A stretch of DNA of 64,000 nt from Treponema sp. Lineage in GTDB: Bacteria; Spirochaetota; Spirochaetia; Treponematales; Treponemataceae. Made by a program: the position numbers and the translations under genes. Location of the stretch: positions 1 to 64,000 of the forward strand of contig JAGAZB010000056.1 in the NCBI GenBank assembly GCA_017940255.1, read 5' to 3'. The notes beneath the pieces are model-generated. The model ran no database searches. It saw only the letters and a list, made by a program, of their open reading frames with translations, and was not told the origin of the DNA. Positions 1 through 7,481 of this stretch are shown here, in pieces (position 1 is the first letter of the stretch; every line of letters starts with the position of its first letter).

Positions 1-261
1 AAAACCCCGAAGGGTATTGATTTCATAAATAAGTTCAAACCCAACTGTTTAATAGTTGAATTGATTAGTTCAGTTTTACTAAAACAAAACTGAAAAGAAA
101 TGTAGTCAATTTTCAGAACAAAAACTAACGTTTTTGTAAGAACCTTATTTGTTCCATTCTTTCCTTCCCTGTACTGTCAAAAAGCTTTGTTTTGTTGCTG
201 TGTCGCAACTCAGTGTTGCGACGGTGATAGAGAATATATACTCAATCAAAAAAAGTGTCAA

Positions 262-322
262 CAACTTTTTTAAATTTTTTTGAAAATTTTTCATTTTTTT
301 TAAATTTTTTTGAAATTTCCCA
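262..322 (+). repeat. T-rich direct repeat, possible UP-like or curved DNA
   Basis: Two near-identical units of about 22 bp occur in tandem (around 265-287 and 295-318), each a T run, then AAA, then a T run followed by GAAA. They lie 65-120 bp upstream of the TATAAT box at 384. Phased A/T tracts like these often bend DNA; that role is inferred. Confidence 0.5.
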
Positions 323-383
323 AAATTCTGGGTTTTAGGAAGCTTTTTATTCCGAAAAGCCAGAAAAGCGTGCTAAAATTAGT

Positions 384-408
384 TATAATCACGTTAAAAA
401 AGGAGAGT
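384..408 (+). promoter_or_regulatory. -10 box and ribosome binding site of the TldD-type gene
   Basis: TATAAT lies at 384-389 and AAGGAGAG at about 400-407, 9 nt ahead of the ATG at 416. No good -35 hexamer is seen. Confidence 0.55.
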
Positions 409-415
409 TTTTCGC

Positions 416-1756
416 ATGAAATTCAATTTTCCGGTAAATTTGTACACTGATGTACGAATTGAAGACAAGAAACAAGCCTGGTACCAGATGCAGGACGAGG
501 AAGTTTTAGGTAATGGGGAGGCATGCATTAAGGGTGCAAAGATACGCATTTTTGACGGCAAGCTCTGGTATACTGCAGAAACCAATGATATTGATAATAT
601 CCAGGAAAAGATTGACGAACTTGCTAAACTTGCATCTCCCAATCCTAAGATTCTGGAAAATCCTATTGTAAAAAATTTCAATGTAAATAAAGCAAGCATT
701 CTGAAGTTCCAGGGAAAGAATAATCTTAGAAATCTTACTAAAGAAGACCGCGAAGGTCTTGTAAAAAACTACCGCAAGAAATGCATTGATAAAGCAATTG
801 AAGAAATCAAAGTTACCCACGCCAACTTTTGGTACACCAGTACTATAAAAGAATTGTACACAAGTAAGGGGACTGAAATTATTCAGGATTATCAGAGAGC
901 CTGCATGAATATGTGGTTCCAGATTTCTGGTAAGGATAATATTACTTACGGCGGTGGAGAACAGCTCTGGGCTTTTGATTTTAATGGCTTAAAAGGACGT
1001 GAAGAGGAAATCATAGAAAAACGAAACCGTGCCCTTGATTTTGCAAAGAACAATGTTGCTGTGGAACCGGGAGAATACGTTTGTGTACTTTCTCCGAGTG
1101 TTACATCTGTCTTTACTCATGAAAGCTTTGGTCACAAGAGTGAAGCAGACTTTATGCTGAATGATAAAACAATGCGCGATGAATGGACTATGGGTAAACA
1201 GGTTGCAAATCCTAAGGTTTCAATTGTTGATGAAGGAGATAGTCTGCATCACGGATACTGTCCTTATGATGATGAAGGTAACAAAAAGAAAGAAGTTTAT
1301 CTGATTAAGGACGGAATCTTGAGCGGAAGGCTTCATGATGCAAAGTCTGCAGCCATTCTTGGAGAAGAGCCGACAGGTAATGCCCGTGCCCAGGATTACA
1401 ACTGTTCGCCGATGGTACGCATGACTAATACTTACATGCTGGCGGGTCCTGATAAGCCGGAAGATATTATAAAAGGTGTAAAGGACGGGATTTATGTTTA
1501 CGACTGGAATTACGGAACGGGAAATTCTACCTTTACGATTCAACCGCAGAAATGCTACAGAATAAGGGATGGAAAATTGTGTGAACCGCTACGCGTAAAT
1601 GTTGTTACAGGAAGTGTATTTCAGACTCTCTTTGATATTGATGCAGTTGGTGATGATTTACAGTTCTTTAGCGGAACCTGCGGCAAGAATGGTCAGAGTA
1701 TGCCGACAGCAACGGGTGGCCCGACAATCAGGGTGAAGAAATTGATGATTAATTAA
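416..1756 (+). CDS. TldD/PmbA family metalloprotease (TldD-type subunit)
   Basis: Probable catalytic subunit of a TldD/TldE zinc protease, a family that in other bacteria trims peptides and matures microcins or other modified peptides in the cytoplasm. The hallmark HExxxH motif is present as HESFGH (H235, E236, H240), followed by KSEAD, which replaces the GLEGD seen in most TldD proteins. The C-terminal part carries a Gly-rich stretch near the end (FSGTCGKNGQSMPTATGGP), as in the family. Length (446 aa) fits. A strong Shine-Dalgarno sequence lies 9 nt upstream. The next gene encodes a second family member without HExxxH, so the two probably form the usual heterocomplex. The natural substrate cannot be read from the context. 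Confidence 0.85.
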   Translation: MKFNFPVNLYTDVRIEDKKQAWYQMQDEEVLGNGEACIKGAKIRIFDGKLWYTAETNDIDNIQEKIDELAKLASPNPKILENPIVKNFNVNKASILKFQGKNNLRNLTKEDREGLVKNYRKKCIDKAIEEIKVTHANFWYTSTIKELYTSKGTEIIQDYQRACMNMWFQISGKDNITYGGGEQLWAFDFNGLKGREEEIIEKRNRALDFAKNNVAVEPGEYVCVLSPSVTSVFTHESFGHKSEADFMLNDKTMRDEWTMGKQVANPKVSIVDEGDSLHHGYCPYDDEGNKKKEVYLIKDGILSGRLHDAKSAAILGEEPTGNARAQDYNCSPMVRMTNTYMLAGPDKPEDIIKGVKDGIYVYDWNYGTGNSTFTIQPQKCYRIRDGKLCEPLRVNVVTGSVFQTLFDIDAVGDDLQFFSGTCGKNGQSMPTATGGPTIRVKKLMIN

Positions 1757-1902
1757 GACCGGGTTAGCGATGGGAGCGGCAGCGAAGCTGGCCACCGCAG
1801 GCTGAACTTGTTTCAGCCGAGGAGGCTGGAGCGAAAGCGGAACCGCGGACGTAGCGACCGGCCATGGAGCGAAGCGGAGTGGACGGGAACCTCCAAAAAC
1901 AA
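1757..1902. repeat. GC-rich palindromic block between the TldD and TldE-type genes
   Basis: A GC-rich stretch in an AT-rich chromosome, rich in GAGCGAAGCGGAG-like words, with a hairpin GGCTGAA/TTTCAGCC at about 1800-1818. The string CGAGGAGGCTGGAGCGA (about 1819-1835) recurs exactly inside mnmE (about 40860-40880). That links this intergenic block to the in-frame elements described for the epimerase, metH and mnmE. A longer reading of the downstream gene (ATG at 1864) would start inside this repeat; the better ribosome site is at 1905-1908. Confidence 0.6.
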
Positions 1903-1914
1903 ATGAGGATTAAA

Positions 1915-3141
1915 ATGAAAAGAGAAAAATATATACATACTGGTGATTATTCTGAGGTGAAAATTACAGAGAACGAGATTGTTTCGTTTGATAAACATGA
2001 TTCAACAACAACTTCGTTCAGAGTGTATGAAGATGGTTTTGTGGGAGTTCATTATCAGCAGGGAAAGATGACGGACGAAGAGGGCTTTGAAAAGGCGGAG
2101 AAAAATCTGGAACTTAAGCGTCCCTACCCTTTTGAACTGGAAGGCGGTGTAAGGGAACTGGACAAGAGGGAAAGGCTTTTGACGGATTTGGAGCTGATGA
2201 AAAAGGCTAAGGCTGAGCTTGCATATCTGCGTAGGGCTCACCCGGATTTTACTTTTAGCGGGAACTTTTTTGCCCAGACATATTTTGAACAGCAGAAAAA
2301 CAGTGCTGGCATGGATTATCAGGTGCGGGACGGACACAATGGAGCCGGTATTATTTTTAAGCACAAGGATAGTAAAGATCTGGATGACGGATATTTTTCT
2401 TTGAACTTTAGAAGGGGATTTTCTTCGAAAAAGTTCCGGGAGATGGCTGATAACTATCTGACTAATTTTACAAAAATGGTTGAGCTGCCGGATGAACTGA
2501 TTATCATGATGCCGGAATGGAATCTGAACGGTAAGCTTTGCGAAAGTCTGAATGCTGAGAAACTGGCTCTGGGCACTTCTCTGCTGGCCGGAAAGATTGG
2601 CCAAAAAGTTTTTTCTGAAAAGCTGAGTATTTATCATAATGTTGCAAAAAAGAATATCTGGATGTCCCCTTTCTGGGATGCCGATGGAATTGTTCATAAG
2701 GGTGATAAGCTTTGCTATATCAGAAATGGAAAAATTCTGCGGGGGTATGCTGATAAACGTATTGCGGAAAAATATGGGGTTGAATGTACTGGAAGTGCAG
2801 CTCGTGAATACAGCGATATTCCAAGAAACGGCTGGGTAAATTTTAGAATTAATCCTTTGAAGAAGAGTCCAAAGGAGATTCTGCAAGAACTTGGCGGTAA
2901 GCTGGCTGTTCTACCGGTTCAGTACAGCGGTGGCGGTTTTAGTGCAACTGGAGAGTACGCTATGCCGGTGCAGATGGGATATCTGACGGACGGAGAAAAG
3001 ATTCTGGGGCGAGTGCCGCCCTTTACAATGCGCAGCAGCATGTTTGATATTTTTGGCAAAGACTTTATTGGCGTTGCAAAATATATGTCGCTATGGAACG
3101 CAAGCATGATGCTGGTAAGGATGGAAAAGGGGAATCTGTAG
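1915..3141 (+). CDS. TldD/PmbA family protein, TldE-like partner
   Basis: 408-residue member of the PmbA/TldD family without an HExxxH motif, as expected for the non-catalytic TldE/PmbA partner. I chose the ATG at 1915 because GAGG at 1905-1908 is correctly spaced; in-frame ATGs at 1864 and 1903 lie in or beside a GC-rich repeat and have no ribosome site. The C-terminal segment with GGGFSATGEYAMPVQMGYL fits the Gly-rich end of the family, including the usual statement of self-processed peptide access in TldE. It follows the TldD-type gene in the same direction, so both are probably co-transcribed and act together. Identity as a TldE subunit is inferred from family resemblance and position. 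Confidence 0.75.
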   Translation: MKREKYIHTGDYSEVKITENEIVSFDKHDSTTTSFRVYEDGFVGVHYQQGKMTDEEGFEKAEKNLELKRPYPFELEGGVRELDKRERLLTDLELMKKAKAELAYLRRAHPDFTFSGNFFAQTYFEQQKNSAGMDYQVRDGHNGAGIIFKHKDSKDLDDGYFSLNFRRGFSSKKFREMADNYLTNFTKMVELPDELIIMMPEWNLNGKLCESLNAEKLALGTSLLAGKIGQKVFSEKLSIYHNVAKKNIWMSPFWDADGIVHKGDKLCYIRNGKILRGYADKRIAEKYGVECTGSAAREYSDIPRNGWVNFRINPLKKSPKEILQELGGKLAVLPVQYSGGGFSATGEYAMPVQMGYLTDGEKILGRVPPFTMRSSMFDIFGKDFIGVAKYMSLWNASMMLVRMEKGNL

Positions 3142-3165
3142 AAAACTGTTAATTATGCTGTAGAC

Positions 3166-3302
3166 CTGTAAAAAAGGGCGCGAGCGGAGCAAGATTGAAA
3201 AGTCATTCCAAAGCCGGGGCGAAGCCCAGAATAAAATAACATTCTTATGCGGCTTTGGCCCATGACTTTTCAAGATTGCGCAGCGGAAGCCCTTTTTTAC
3301 AG
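3166..3302. repeat. 137-bp multi-stem palindromic element, copy 1, also a probable bidirectional terminator
   Basis: Outer arms CTGTAAAAAAGGGC (3166-3179) and GCCCTTTTTTACAG (3289-3302) pair perfectly. Inside are a second stem (TTGAAAAGTCAT 3195-3206 / ATGACTTTTCAA 3262-3273), a third (CCAAAGCCG 3208-3216 / CGGCTTTGG 3250-3258) and two apical hairpins (GGGC-GAA-GCCC 3217-3227; AGAAT/ATTCT 3228-3245). A-tract and T-tract flank the outer stem, so it can end transcription from both convergent genes. The right arm supplies the TAA stop codon of the epimerase gene. A second copy with the same fold lies at 58785-58921. Confidence 0.8.
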
Positions 3303-4658
3303 TGTTTCAGAACGTCTTAACAGTTCTATGCAGGTTCGGCCGTTGTGGTAGCTGGTTTTCCAGTTGCCACCCTTGTCTTCATTCAGGAGCGGAGTGCCGT
3401 CTGGGGCAACTGCGTTCCACCATTCGCCGCCTTTTTTGTCTATCTGATAATCTTGAATCCACTTCCAGTTTTTTATAACGGCATCTGAATATTTTGATTC
3501 GCCGGTCATTTCCCAGGCATTATAAAAGCCGTTGATTGATTCGGCCTGGTTCCACCAGACGCGGGTGCGGTCGCGGCGGTTTGGCGGCAGGAGGAAGTTT
3601 TCCATACAGCCGTTTTCGTGATCGAAACCTTCGTCTAAGGCAACCTGAGCTACGCGGATTACTGTATCGCGGATTTCTGATTTTAACTCTTCATCTTCAA
3701 GTTCGCAGGCAGCTTCCCAGAGGAGCCAGCTGGCTTCTATATCGTGGCCATAAGAGATTTCTTCTGCGAGTAAGTTCCAGTTCATATCAAAGAACATTCC
3801 AAGGTGAGCATTTGGCTGCAGGATTTTGTCTACAGTGATGCGGACAAGGTCTGCAAGGGAGTCGCCGACTTCTGCACGGATGGCTTTTGCATCCGGGAAG
3901 ACAACTGGAAGAGTTCGGTAAAGATTTGTATAGGCTTCCATTACGTGAAGGTTTGTATTCATGGATTTAGGGCAGTTCATGTCTTTTGGAGAGAGAATCA
4001 TGTCGTTGGTTTGAGACCAGTCGCGGGCCCGGGCTTCTACGTAGCCGCCGGCTTCGGGGTCGAGGGCGTGGGTTTCCAGAAGGTTGAAGAGGTCAAGGGC
4101 AAGGTTAGCAGCTTCTTCGGAGAGGGGGGCGCTACGGGGGGCTTGCCCCCCGTTAGAAGGGGTAGCGGAAGACTGCGAAGCAGGCTGAAGCAAGGGGGAG
4201 ACTTCCCCCTCCTCTCTTAATTCTTTGACTGCGGCGGCGTATTCGGAGAGGCCGTAACAGCAGAAGGCTTCGCCGTAGATTTGTTTTTTGCTGACTTTTG
4301 GGCTACCGTCTGGGAGGACTGACCAGTAAACGCCGCCATTTTCGCGGTCCCAGTATTTTTGAGTGATGGTCTGATAGGCGAAGTCGGCCATTGGCAGGTA
4401 GCGGGCGTCGTGAGTGAGGCGGGCAACTGCGCTGTAGGTCCAGAGGAAGCGGGAGGTCATTACAATGGAACGTTCAATTTGCTGATCGGGATTGTTTTCG
4501 TTGTCAATGGCGCCGAAAAAGCCTTCCTTGCCGGAGCGGGTGTCGCGGGCGTGGGCTTCCCAATATGGAAGAATGTCGTTGAAAAGTTCGTTTTTAATTG
4601 ATTGATAAAAATCTTGTGAAAATGGGGAGTTTGCTTTTGCGCTTGTATTTGCGTTCAT
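3297..4658 (-). CDS. Cellobiose 2-epimerase (AGE family) with in-frame repeat insertion
   Basis: Cytoplasmic N-acylglucosamine 2-epimerase family enzyme. Segments MNTNLHVMEAYTNLYR (around residue 236), SYGHDIEASWLLWEAA (around 304) and SYHNGRTCIELL near the C-terminus match cellobiose 2-epimerases and carry the His residues of their (alpha/alpha)6-barrel active site. These enzymes epimerise the reducing-end glucose of cellobiose or mannobiose to mannose or back, in beta-glucan or mannan use. At 453 residues it is about 40 longer than usual. The excess is a Ser/Pro/Gly-rich segment at about residues 148-180, encoded by a GC-rich palindromic element (4121-4216) read on its antisense strand. The ATG at 4658 has a good AGCGAGGT ribosome site. 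No other sugar gene is adjacent. Confidence 0.85.
   Translation of the reverse strand: MNANTSAKANSPFSQDFYQSIKNELFNDILPYWEAHARDTRSGKEGFFGAIDNENNPDQQIERSIVMTSRFLWTYSAVARLTHDARYLPMADFAYQTITQKYWDRENGGVYWSVLPDGSPKVSKKQIYGEAFCCYGLSEYAAAVKELREEGEVSPLLQPASQSSATPSNGGQAPRSAPLSEEAANLALDLFNLLETHALDPEAGGYVEARARDWSQTNDMILSPKDMNCPKSMNTNLHVMEAYTNLYRTLPVVFPDAKAIRAEVGDSLADLVRITVDKILQPNAHLGMFFDMNWNLLAEEISYGHDIEASWLLWEAACELEDEELKSEIRDTVIRVAQVALDEGFDHENGCMENFLLPPNRRDRTRVWWNQAESINGFYNAWEMTGESKYSDAVIKNWKWIQDYQIDKKGGEWWNAVAPDGTPLLNEDKGGNWKTSYHNGRTCIELLRRSETL
4121..4216 (+). repeat. GC-rich palindromic element inserted in frame in the epimerase gene
   Basis: Two perfect hairpins bound the element: CGGGGGG-CTTG-CCCCCCG (4135-4152) and AGGGGGA-GACT-TCCCCCT (4193-4210). 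Between them is AGAAGGGGTAGCGGAAG and a GCGAAGC/GCTGAAGC stretch. The same parts recur in metH (twice) and mnmE. The host gene stays open: the antisense strand encodes ATPSNGGQAPRSAPLSEEA, close to AIPSAGGGAPRNAPLAETA in MnmE. Confidence 0.8.
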
Positions 4659-4660
4659 AA

Positions 4661-4756
4661 TTGACCTCGCTTGTTGTGCCGGGCGTCGGACCAGGAGCGG
4701 GCGGGAAGCGAGCTGTGGGGCTGGCTTCGGAGCGGGGGGGGGCCTGGTGCAGCGGC
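4661..4756. repeat. GC-rich intergenic block upstream of the epimerase gene
   Basis: A stretch of GC-rich sequence (words such as GAGCGGGCGGGAAGCGAGC and a run of eight G) abruptly distinct from the AT-rich flanks. It resembles the other GC-rich elements in composition, but no full hairpin set is seen. It may be a decayed copy lying in the 5' leader of the epimerase gene. Confidence 0.4.
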
Positions 4757-4759
4757 ACT

Positions 4760-4802
4760 ATTAAAGTAAATTTAAGTAAAGTTCACTTAAATTTACTTTA
4801 AT
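4760..4802. promoter_or_regulatory. Perfect 18-bp inverted repeat, possible operator
   Basis: ATTAAAGTAAATTTAAGT (4760-4777) and its exact complement (4785-4802) are separated by 7 nt. It is AT-only apart from single G/C positions, lies between the stop of the response regulator gene and the GC block before the epimerase, and has no T tract following it on the leftward strand. It therefore fits an operator better than a terminator. Confidence 0.6.
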
Positions 4803-4825
4803 TTTATACAAGGGATTGGAAACTG

Positions 4826-5665
4826 TCAAGATTTTATGCTGTAAAGCATGGATGGGCGGCCACCGGTGCTGTAATTTATGTCGGCACGGATATCGCCGCG
4901 TTCTACGAGATAGGACATATAGTGGCGGATGGTTACGCTGGAAAGTCCAACGTCTTCGGCAACTTTATCGCCGGGGAGCCAGCCGCTGTGTTCCTTGAAA
5001 TAGCCGAGGATGAGATCCAGGGTTTTCTGCTGGATTCCTTTGGGGAGGTCTGCGGCTGCGGCGGAAGCCGGGGCTCCGGGGGTGCCGTTGGCGGAAAGGG
5101 AAGTTGCGGAAGCGCTGGAAATGAGGCTGTCTACATAGCTTTGGTCTATCACGCTTGGTGTAGTTCGGAGAGTCTGGGCCTTGGCGGCGAATTTTTCGAG
5201 GGCAACTTGAAAGCGTTCATAGGCAAAAGGCTTGATAAGAAAGTCCAGGACTCCAAGATGCATGGTTTCTTCCAGAGTGGCGGTGTCGTTAGCGGCGGTG
5301 ACCATGATAACTTCGGATGAAATTTTGAGTTCGCGGATTTTTTTTAGGGTTTCGATGCCGTTCATGTAAGGCATAAAGACGTCCATGATGATGAGGTCTG
5401 GTGTGTTACCTGCGGAGGCTGGAGCTGAGGCGGGAACGGTGTCCGGAGCTCCTGGAGCACCCGGGACACTTGAACCCAGGGCGCCCGGAGCGGGCTGTGT
5501 GGCTCCTCCTGGGGCACTGCCAGTCAAAAAATCTATGGCTTCCTGCCCGTTTCTGCAGGATTTTACCACAGCGAAGTCTGGATTTTTGCAGACATACTGT
5601 TCATTTATCATAGCGACCATTGGGTCATCTTCGACAATTAAAACCTTGTATTTTGGAGAAGCCAT
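4826..5665 (-). CDS. CitB/DcuR-type response regulator with enlarged receiver domain
   Basis: Two-component response regulator. The N-terminal receiver domain has the acidic pair (VEDD, residues 11-14), the phosphorylatable Asp in LIIMDVFMP (D95), the VTAA segment and the KPF lysine; the C-terminal part (about 215-279) is a winged-helix-like domain ending in GGRPSMLYSI, as in CitB/DcuR/DpiA. The receiver carries an extra Ala/Pro/Gly-rich segment at about residues 48-88, just ahead of the strand bearing D95, which places that Asp about 40 residues later than normal. A second such stretch (about 195-212) forms the interdomain linker. It begins 1 bp after the kinase gene stop, so both are co-expressed. 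Family members respond to citrate or C4-dicarboxylates; the signal here is unknown. Confidence 0.85.
   Translation of the reverse strand: MASPKYKVLIVEDDPMVAMINEQYVCKNPDFAVVKSCRNGQEAIDFLTGSAPGGATQPAPGALGSSVPGAPGAPDTVPASAPASAGNTPDLIIMDVFMPYMNGIETLKKIRELKISSEVIMVTAANDTATLEETMHLGVLDFLIKPFAYERFQVALEKFAAKAQTLRTTPSVIDQSYVDSLISSASATSLSANGTPGAPASAAAADLPKGIQQKTLDLILGYFKEHSGWLPGDKVAEDVGLSSVTIRHYMSYLVERGDIRADINYSTGGRPSMLYSIKS
5395..5525. repeat. GC-rich in-frame insertion in the response regulator receiver domain
   Basis: A GC-rich, Pro/Ala/Gly-coding segment with short inverted words (GGAGCTCC, GGCGCCC...GGGC) interrupts an otherwise ordinary receiver domain between the helix ending in EAIDFL and the strand LIIMD. 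It lacks the exact hairpins of the epimerase/metH/mnmE element, so membership in that family is not shown. Confidence 0.5.
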
Positions 5666-5666
5666 A

Positions 5667-7301
5667 TTAGAGTGCCTCCTTTTTTAATGTGACCATAAAG
5701 ACGGTGCCTACACCGACCTGAGATTCAAATGAAATTGTACCGCCAAGGCTTTCTACCAGCTGTTTTGTATGATACATGCCAACCCCGCGGCCGGTTCCCT
5801 TTGTAGAAAAGCCATTCTCAAAGATACGGTTCCCTATTTCCTGAGGGATACCGGTACCGGAATCCTGTACGGTAATGAGTAACTCGCCCGGTTTGGTGAA
5901 AACTCCAAAAACGAGTTCCCGTGGGCGGGACAGGTCGCTGAGTGAGGAGCTCATCATGTTCATGGAGTCCAGTGCGTTGTCTATAAGGTTGCCCACGATT
6001 GTGACGAGGGCTTCCGAGGGAACGAAAATATCTGAGGATTTGAAGCGGCTGCCTTCGCGGAGAATGAACTTGACGTTGCATTCGGAAGCCCGGGCTATCT
6101 TGCCGATGAGCAGGGCGGCGAAGGAGGCATTGTCCACCGCAGCCATAACTGCGCTGAGTGTCTGCCGCTGTATAATCGAGATATTTTCTATGTAGGAAAC
6201 GGCCTTGTCGTACTCACCTATTTGTATTAATCCCAGAATTACATGCAGTTTGTTTGTAAAATCGTGGTTATTTGCCCTCATTGAATCTACCAGATATTTA
6301 GTACCGGACAGTTCTTCCATCAGCTTGGTGTATTCAGTTCTATCATGAAGAATGGCAACTGCACCACAGACTATGCCGTTATCTTTGACAGGCAGACAAT
6401 CAAGCATGATTTCTGTACCATCTTCAGTTTCTTTCTGAAGGGCAAGAGCCGGATTTCCGGTTTTCATAACGCCGGAGAGGAACTTTTCTGTAAAGACTTT
6501 TTGCTTTATCAGGTTTAGTTTTTCATCCTCTGCATTGCAATTCAGAATGTTGCGGGCAGTTTTATTTACAAACTGAATGTCGTTTTCGGTATCGACGGCG
6601 ATAATTCCATCTGAAATGGATTCTAGAATATTGTCGCGGATTTTAAACATTGAAGAGAAGGTGTCCGGCTCATAGCCCAAAAGTCGCTTTTTTAATTTTC
6701 GCGAGAAAACACGACAGATTGAGATTTCTATAAGAATTGCGGCTATTGTAACGGCCAGGAAAAGCAGAATTATTTTATAAGTTACAGATCGAATTGAAGT
6801 TTTAAGGGCGACGGTCATCAAAAAGCCGATGTACTGGCCGTTTTCATCATAAATAGCTGAATAGGAACGTCGTTGTGGGCCTGATGGTCCAATATCACTT
6901 TCTGTATAAAATCCCTTTTTATGACTTGAAAAATCCGGGTGGGTACCATCATATTCTGTGCCGATTAAATCATGATTTGTGTGATAAAGACGAATGTTGT
7001 TACTGCCAACTATGGAAATAACATCAACGTCTTCAAGTTCCATTCCAATGGAATCCATGCAAAGACGCAGTTCCTGGCGAGGTTTATTGCGCATAAAGCC
7101 GTAGATGCGGGTAATCAGTTCTGCGGTATCCTGCAGGTTCTGGTCAAAGGCGTTGTCATTTGCATTAACATTCACAAAGGCACCGCCCAGACTAAGCAGG
7201 ATTGTAATTACGATAATAAGAATAAGATGAACCCGCTGAATCTCATGGCGGATTACATTCAGGCTGCTGTTTTGTTTTGATTTTCGAACTTCTGCTTTCA
7301 T
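5667..7301 (-). CDS. CitA/DcuS-type sensor histidine kinase
   Basis: Membrane kinase pairing with the downstream regulator. Two membrane segments (about 24-45 and 175-197) enclose an extracytoplasmic PAS-like sensor domain. A cytoplasmic PAS domain follows (about 225-320). The phosphoacceptor is H346 in NNHDFTNKLHVILGL, the pattern typical of CitA/DcuS kinases, and the ATPase domain has the N box DNALDSM and the glycine boxes DSGTGIPQEIG and GRGVGMYHTKQL. Length (544 aa) is normal. The gene starts at an ATG with a weak ribosome site and lies downstream of a perfect 11-bp inverted repeat (7331-7372). The ligand is probably a small carboxylate or sugar acid, judged from the family only. Confidence 0.87.
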   Translation of the reverse strand: MKAEVRKSKQNSSLNVIRHEIQRVHLILIIVITILLSLGGAFVNVNANDNAFDQNLQDTAELITRIYGFMRNKPRQELRLCMDSIGMELEDVDVISIVGSNNIRLYHTNHDLIGTEYDGTHPDFSSHKKGFYTESDIGPSGPQRRSYSAIYDENGQYIGFLMTVALKTSIRSVTYKIILLFLAVTIAAILIEISICRVFSRKLKKRLLGYEPDTFSSMFKIRDNILESISDGIIAVDTENDIQFVNKTARNILNCNAEDEKLNLIKQKVFTEKFLSGVMKTGNPALALQKETEDGTEIMLDCLPVKDNGIVCGAVAILHDRTEYTKLMEELSGTKYLVDSMRANNHDFTNKLHVILGLIQIGEYDKAVSYIENISIIQRQTLSAVMAAVDNASFAALLIGKIARASECNVKFILREGSRFKSSDIFVPSEALVTIVGNLIDNALDSMNMMSSSLSDLSRPRELVFGVFTKPGELLITVQDSGTGIPQEIGNRIFENGFSTKGTGRGVGMYHTKQLVESLGGTISFESQVGVGTVFMVTLKKEAL

Positions 7302-7330
7302 TTTCAGGTCTTTCTAAGCTTATTATAGTG

Positions 7331-7372
7331 CTTTCAAAAGTAATTATGCACTTTTTGGGGGACTTTTGAAAG
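7331..7372. promoter_or_regulatory. 11-bp inverted repeat upstream of the sensor kinase gene
   Basis: CTTTCAAAAGT (7331-7341) and ACTTTTGAAAG (7362-7372) are exact complements separated by 20 nt, within the divergent region between the kinase gene and the PQ-loop fusion gene. This spacing (two helical turns between half-sites) suits a dimeric regulator, possibly the neighbouring response regulator. Confidence 0.5.
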
Positions 7373-7419
7373 TAAAAAAAGTGGCGGAAGGAAAAAGAAT
7401 TTTTCTTTCTTTCAAAAAA

Positions 7420-7447
7420 TTGAATTATTTTTGGGGAAGAGTATGAT
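7420..7447 (+). promoter_or_regulatory. Sigma70-type promoter of the PQ-loop fusion gene
   Basis: TTGAAT (7420-7425), 16-bp spacer, TATGAT (7442-7447). The ribosome site AAGAGG at 7466-7471 precedes the ATG at 7482 by 10 nt. Confidence 0.6.
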
Positions 7448-7481
7448 GTGGGCATAACTTAATTCAAGAGGTTTAGAGAAA

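Larger units (their letters stand above)
1..415. other. AT-rich intergenic region upstream of the TldD-type gene
   Basis: No convincing gene is visible. The region holds a perfect 8-bp hairpin (GTCGCAAC at 202-209, GTTGCGAC at 215-222, loop TCAGT), a long T/A tract at 262-322, and a probable -10 box TATAAT at 384-389. The hairpin may end a transcript from outside the window or be an operator; nothing here decides between these. Confidence 0.5.

Noticed and set aside
1864..1914. Longer N-terminus of the TldE-like protein from ATG 1864
   Set aside because: It would begin in a GC-rich repeat with no ribosome site; GAGG at 1905 points to ATG 1915.
2002..2886. 294-codon leftward frame opposite the TldE-like gene
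   Set aside because: Antisense shadow of a conserved gene; composition (rich in Ser, Leu, Phe, Ile, His) is typical of a reverse-frame artefact.
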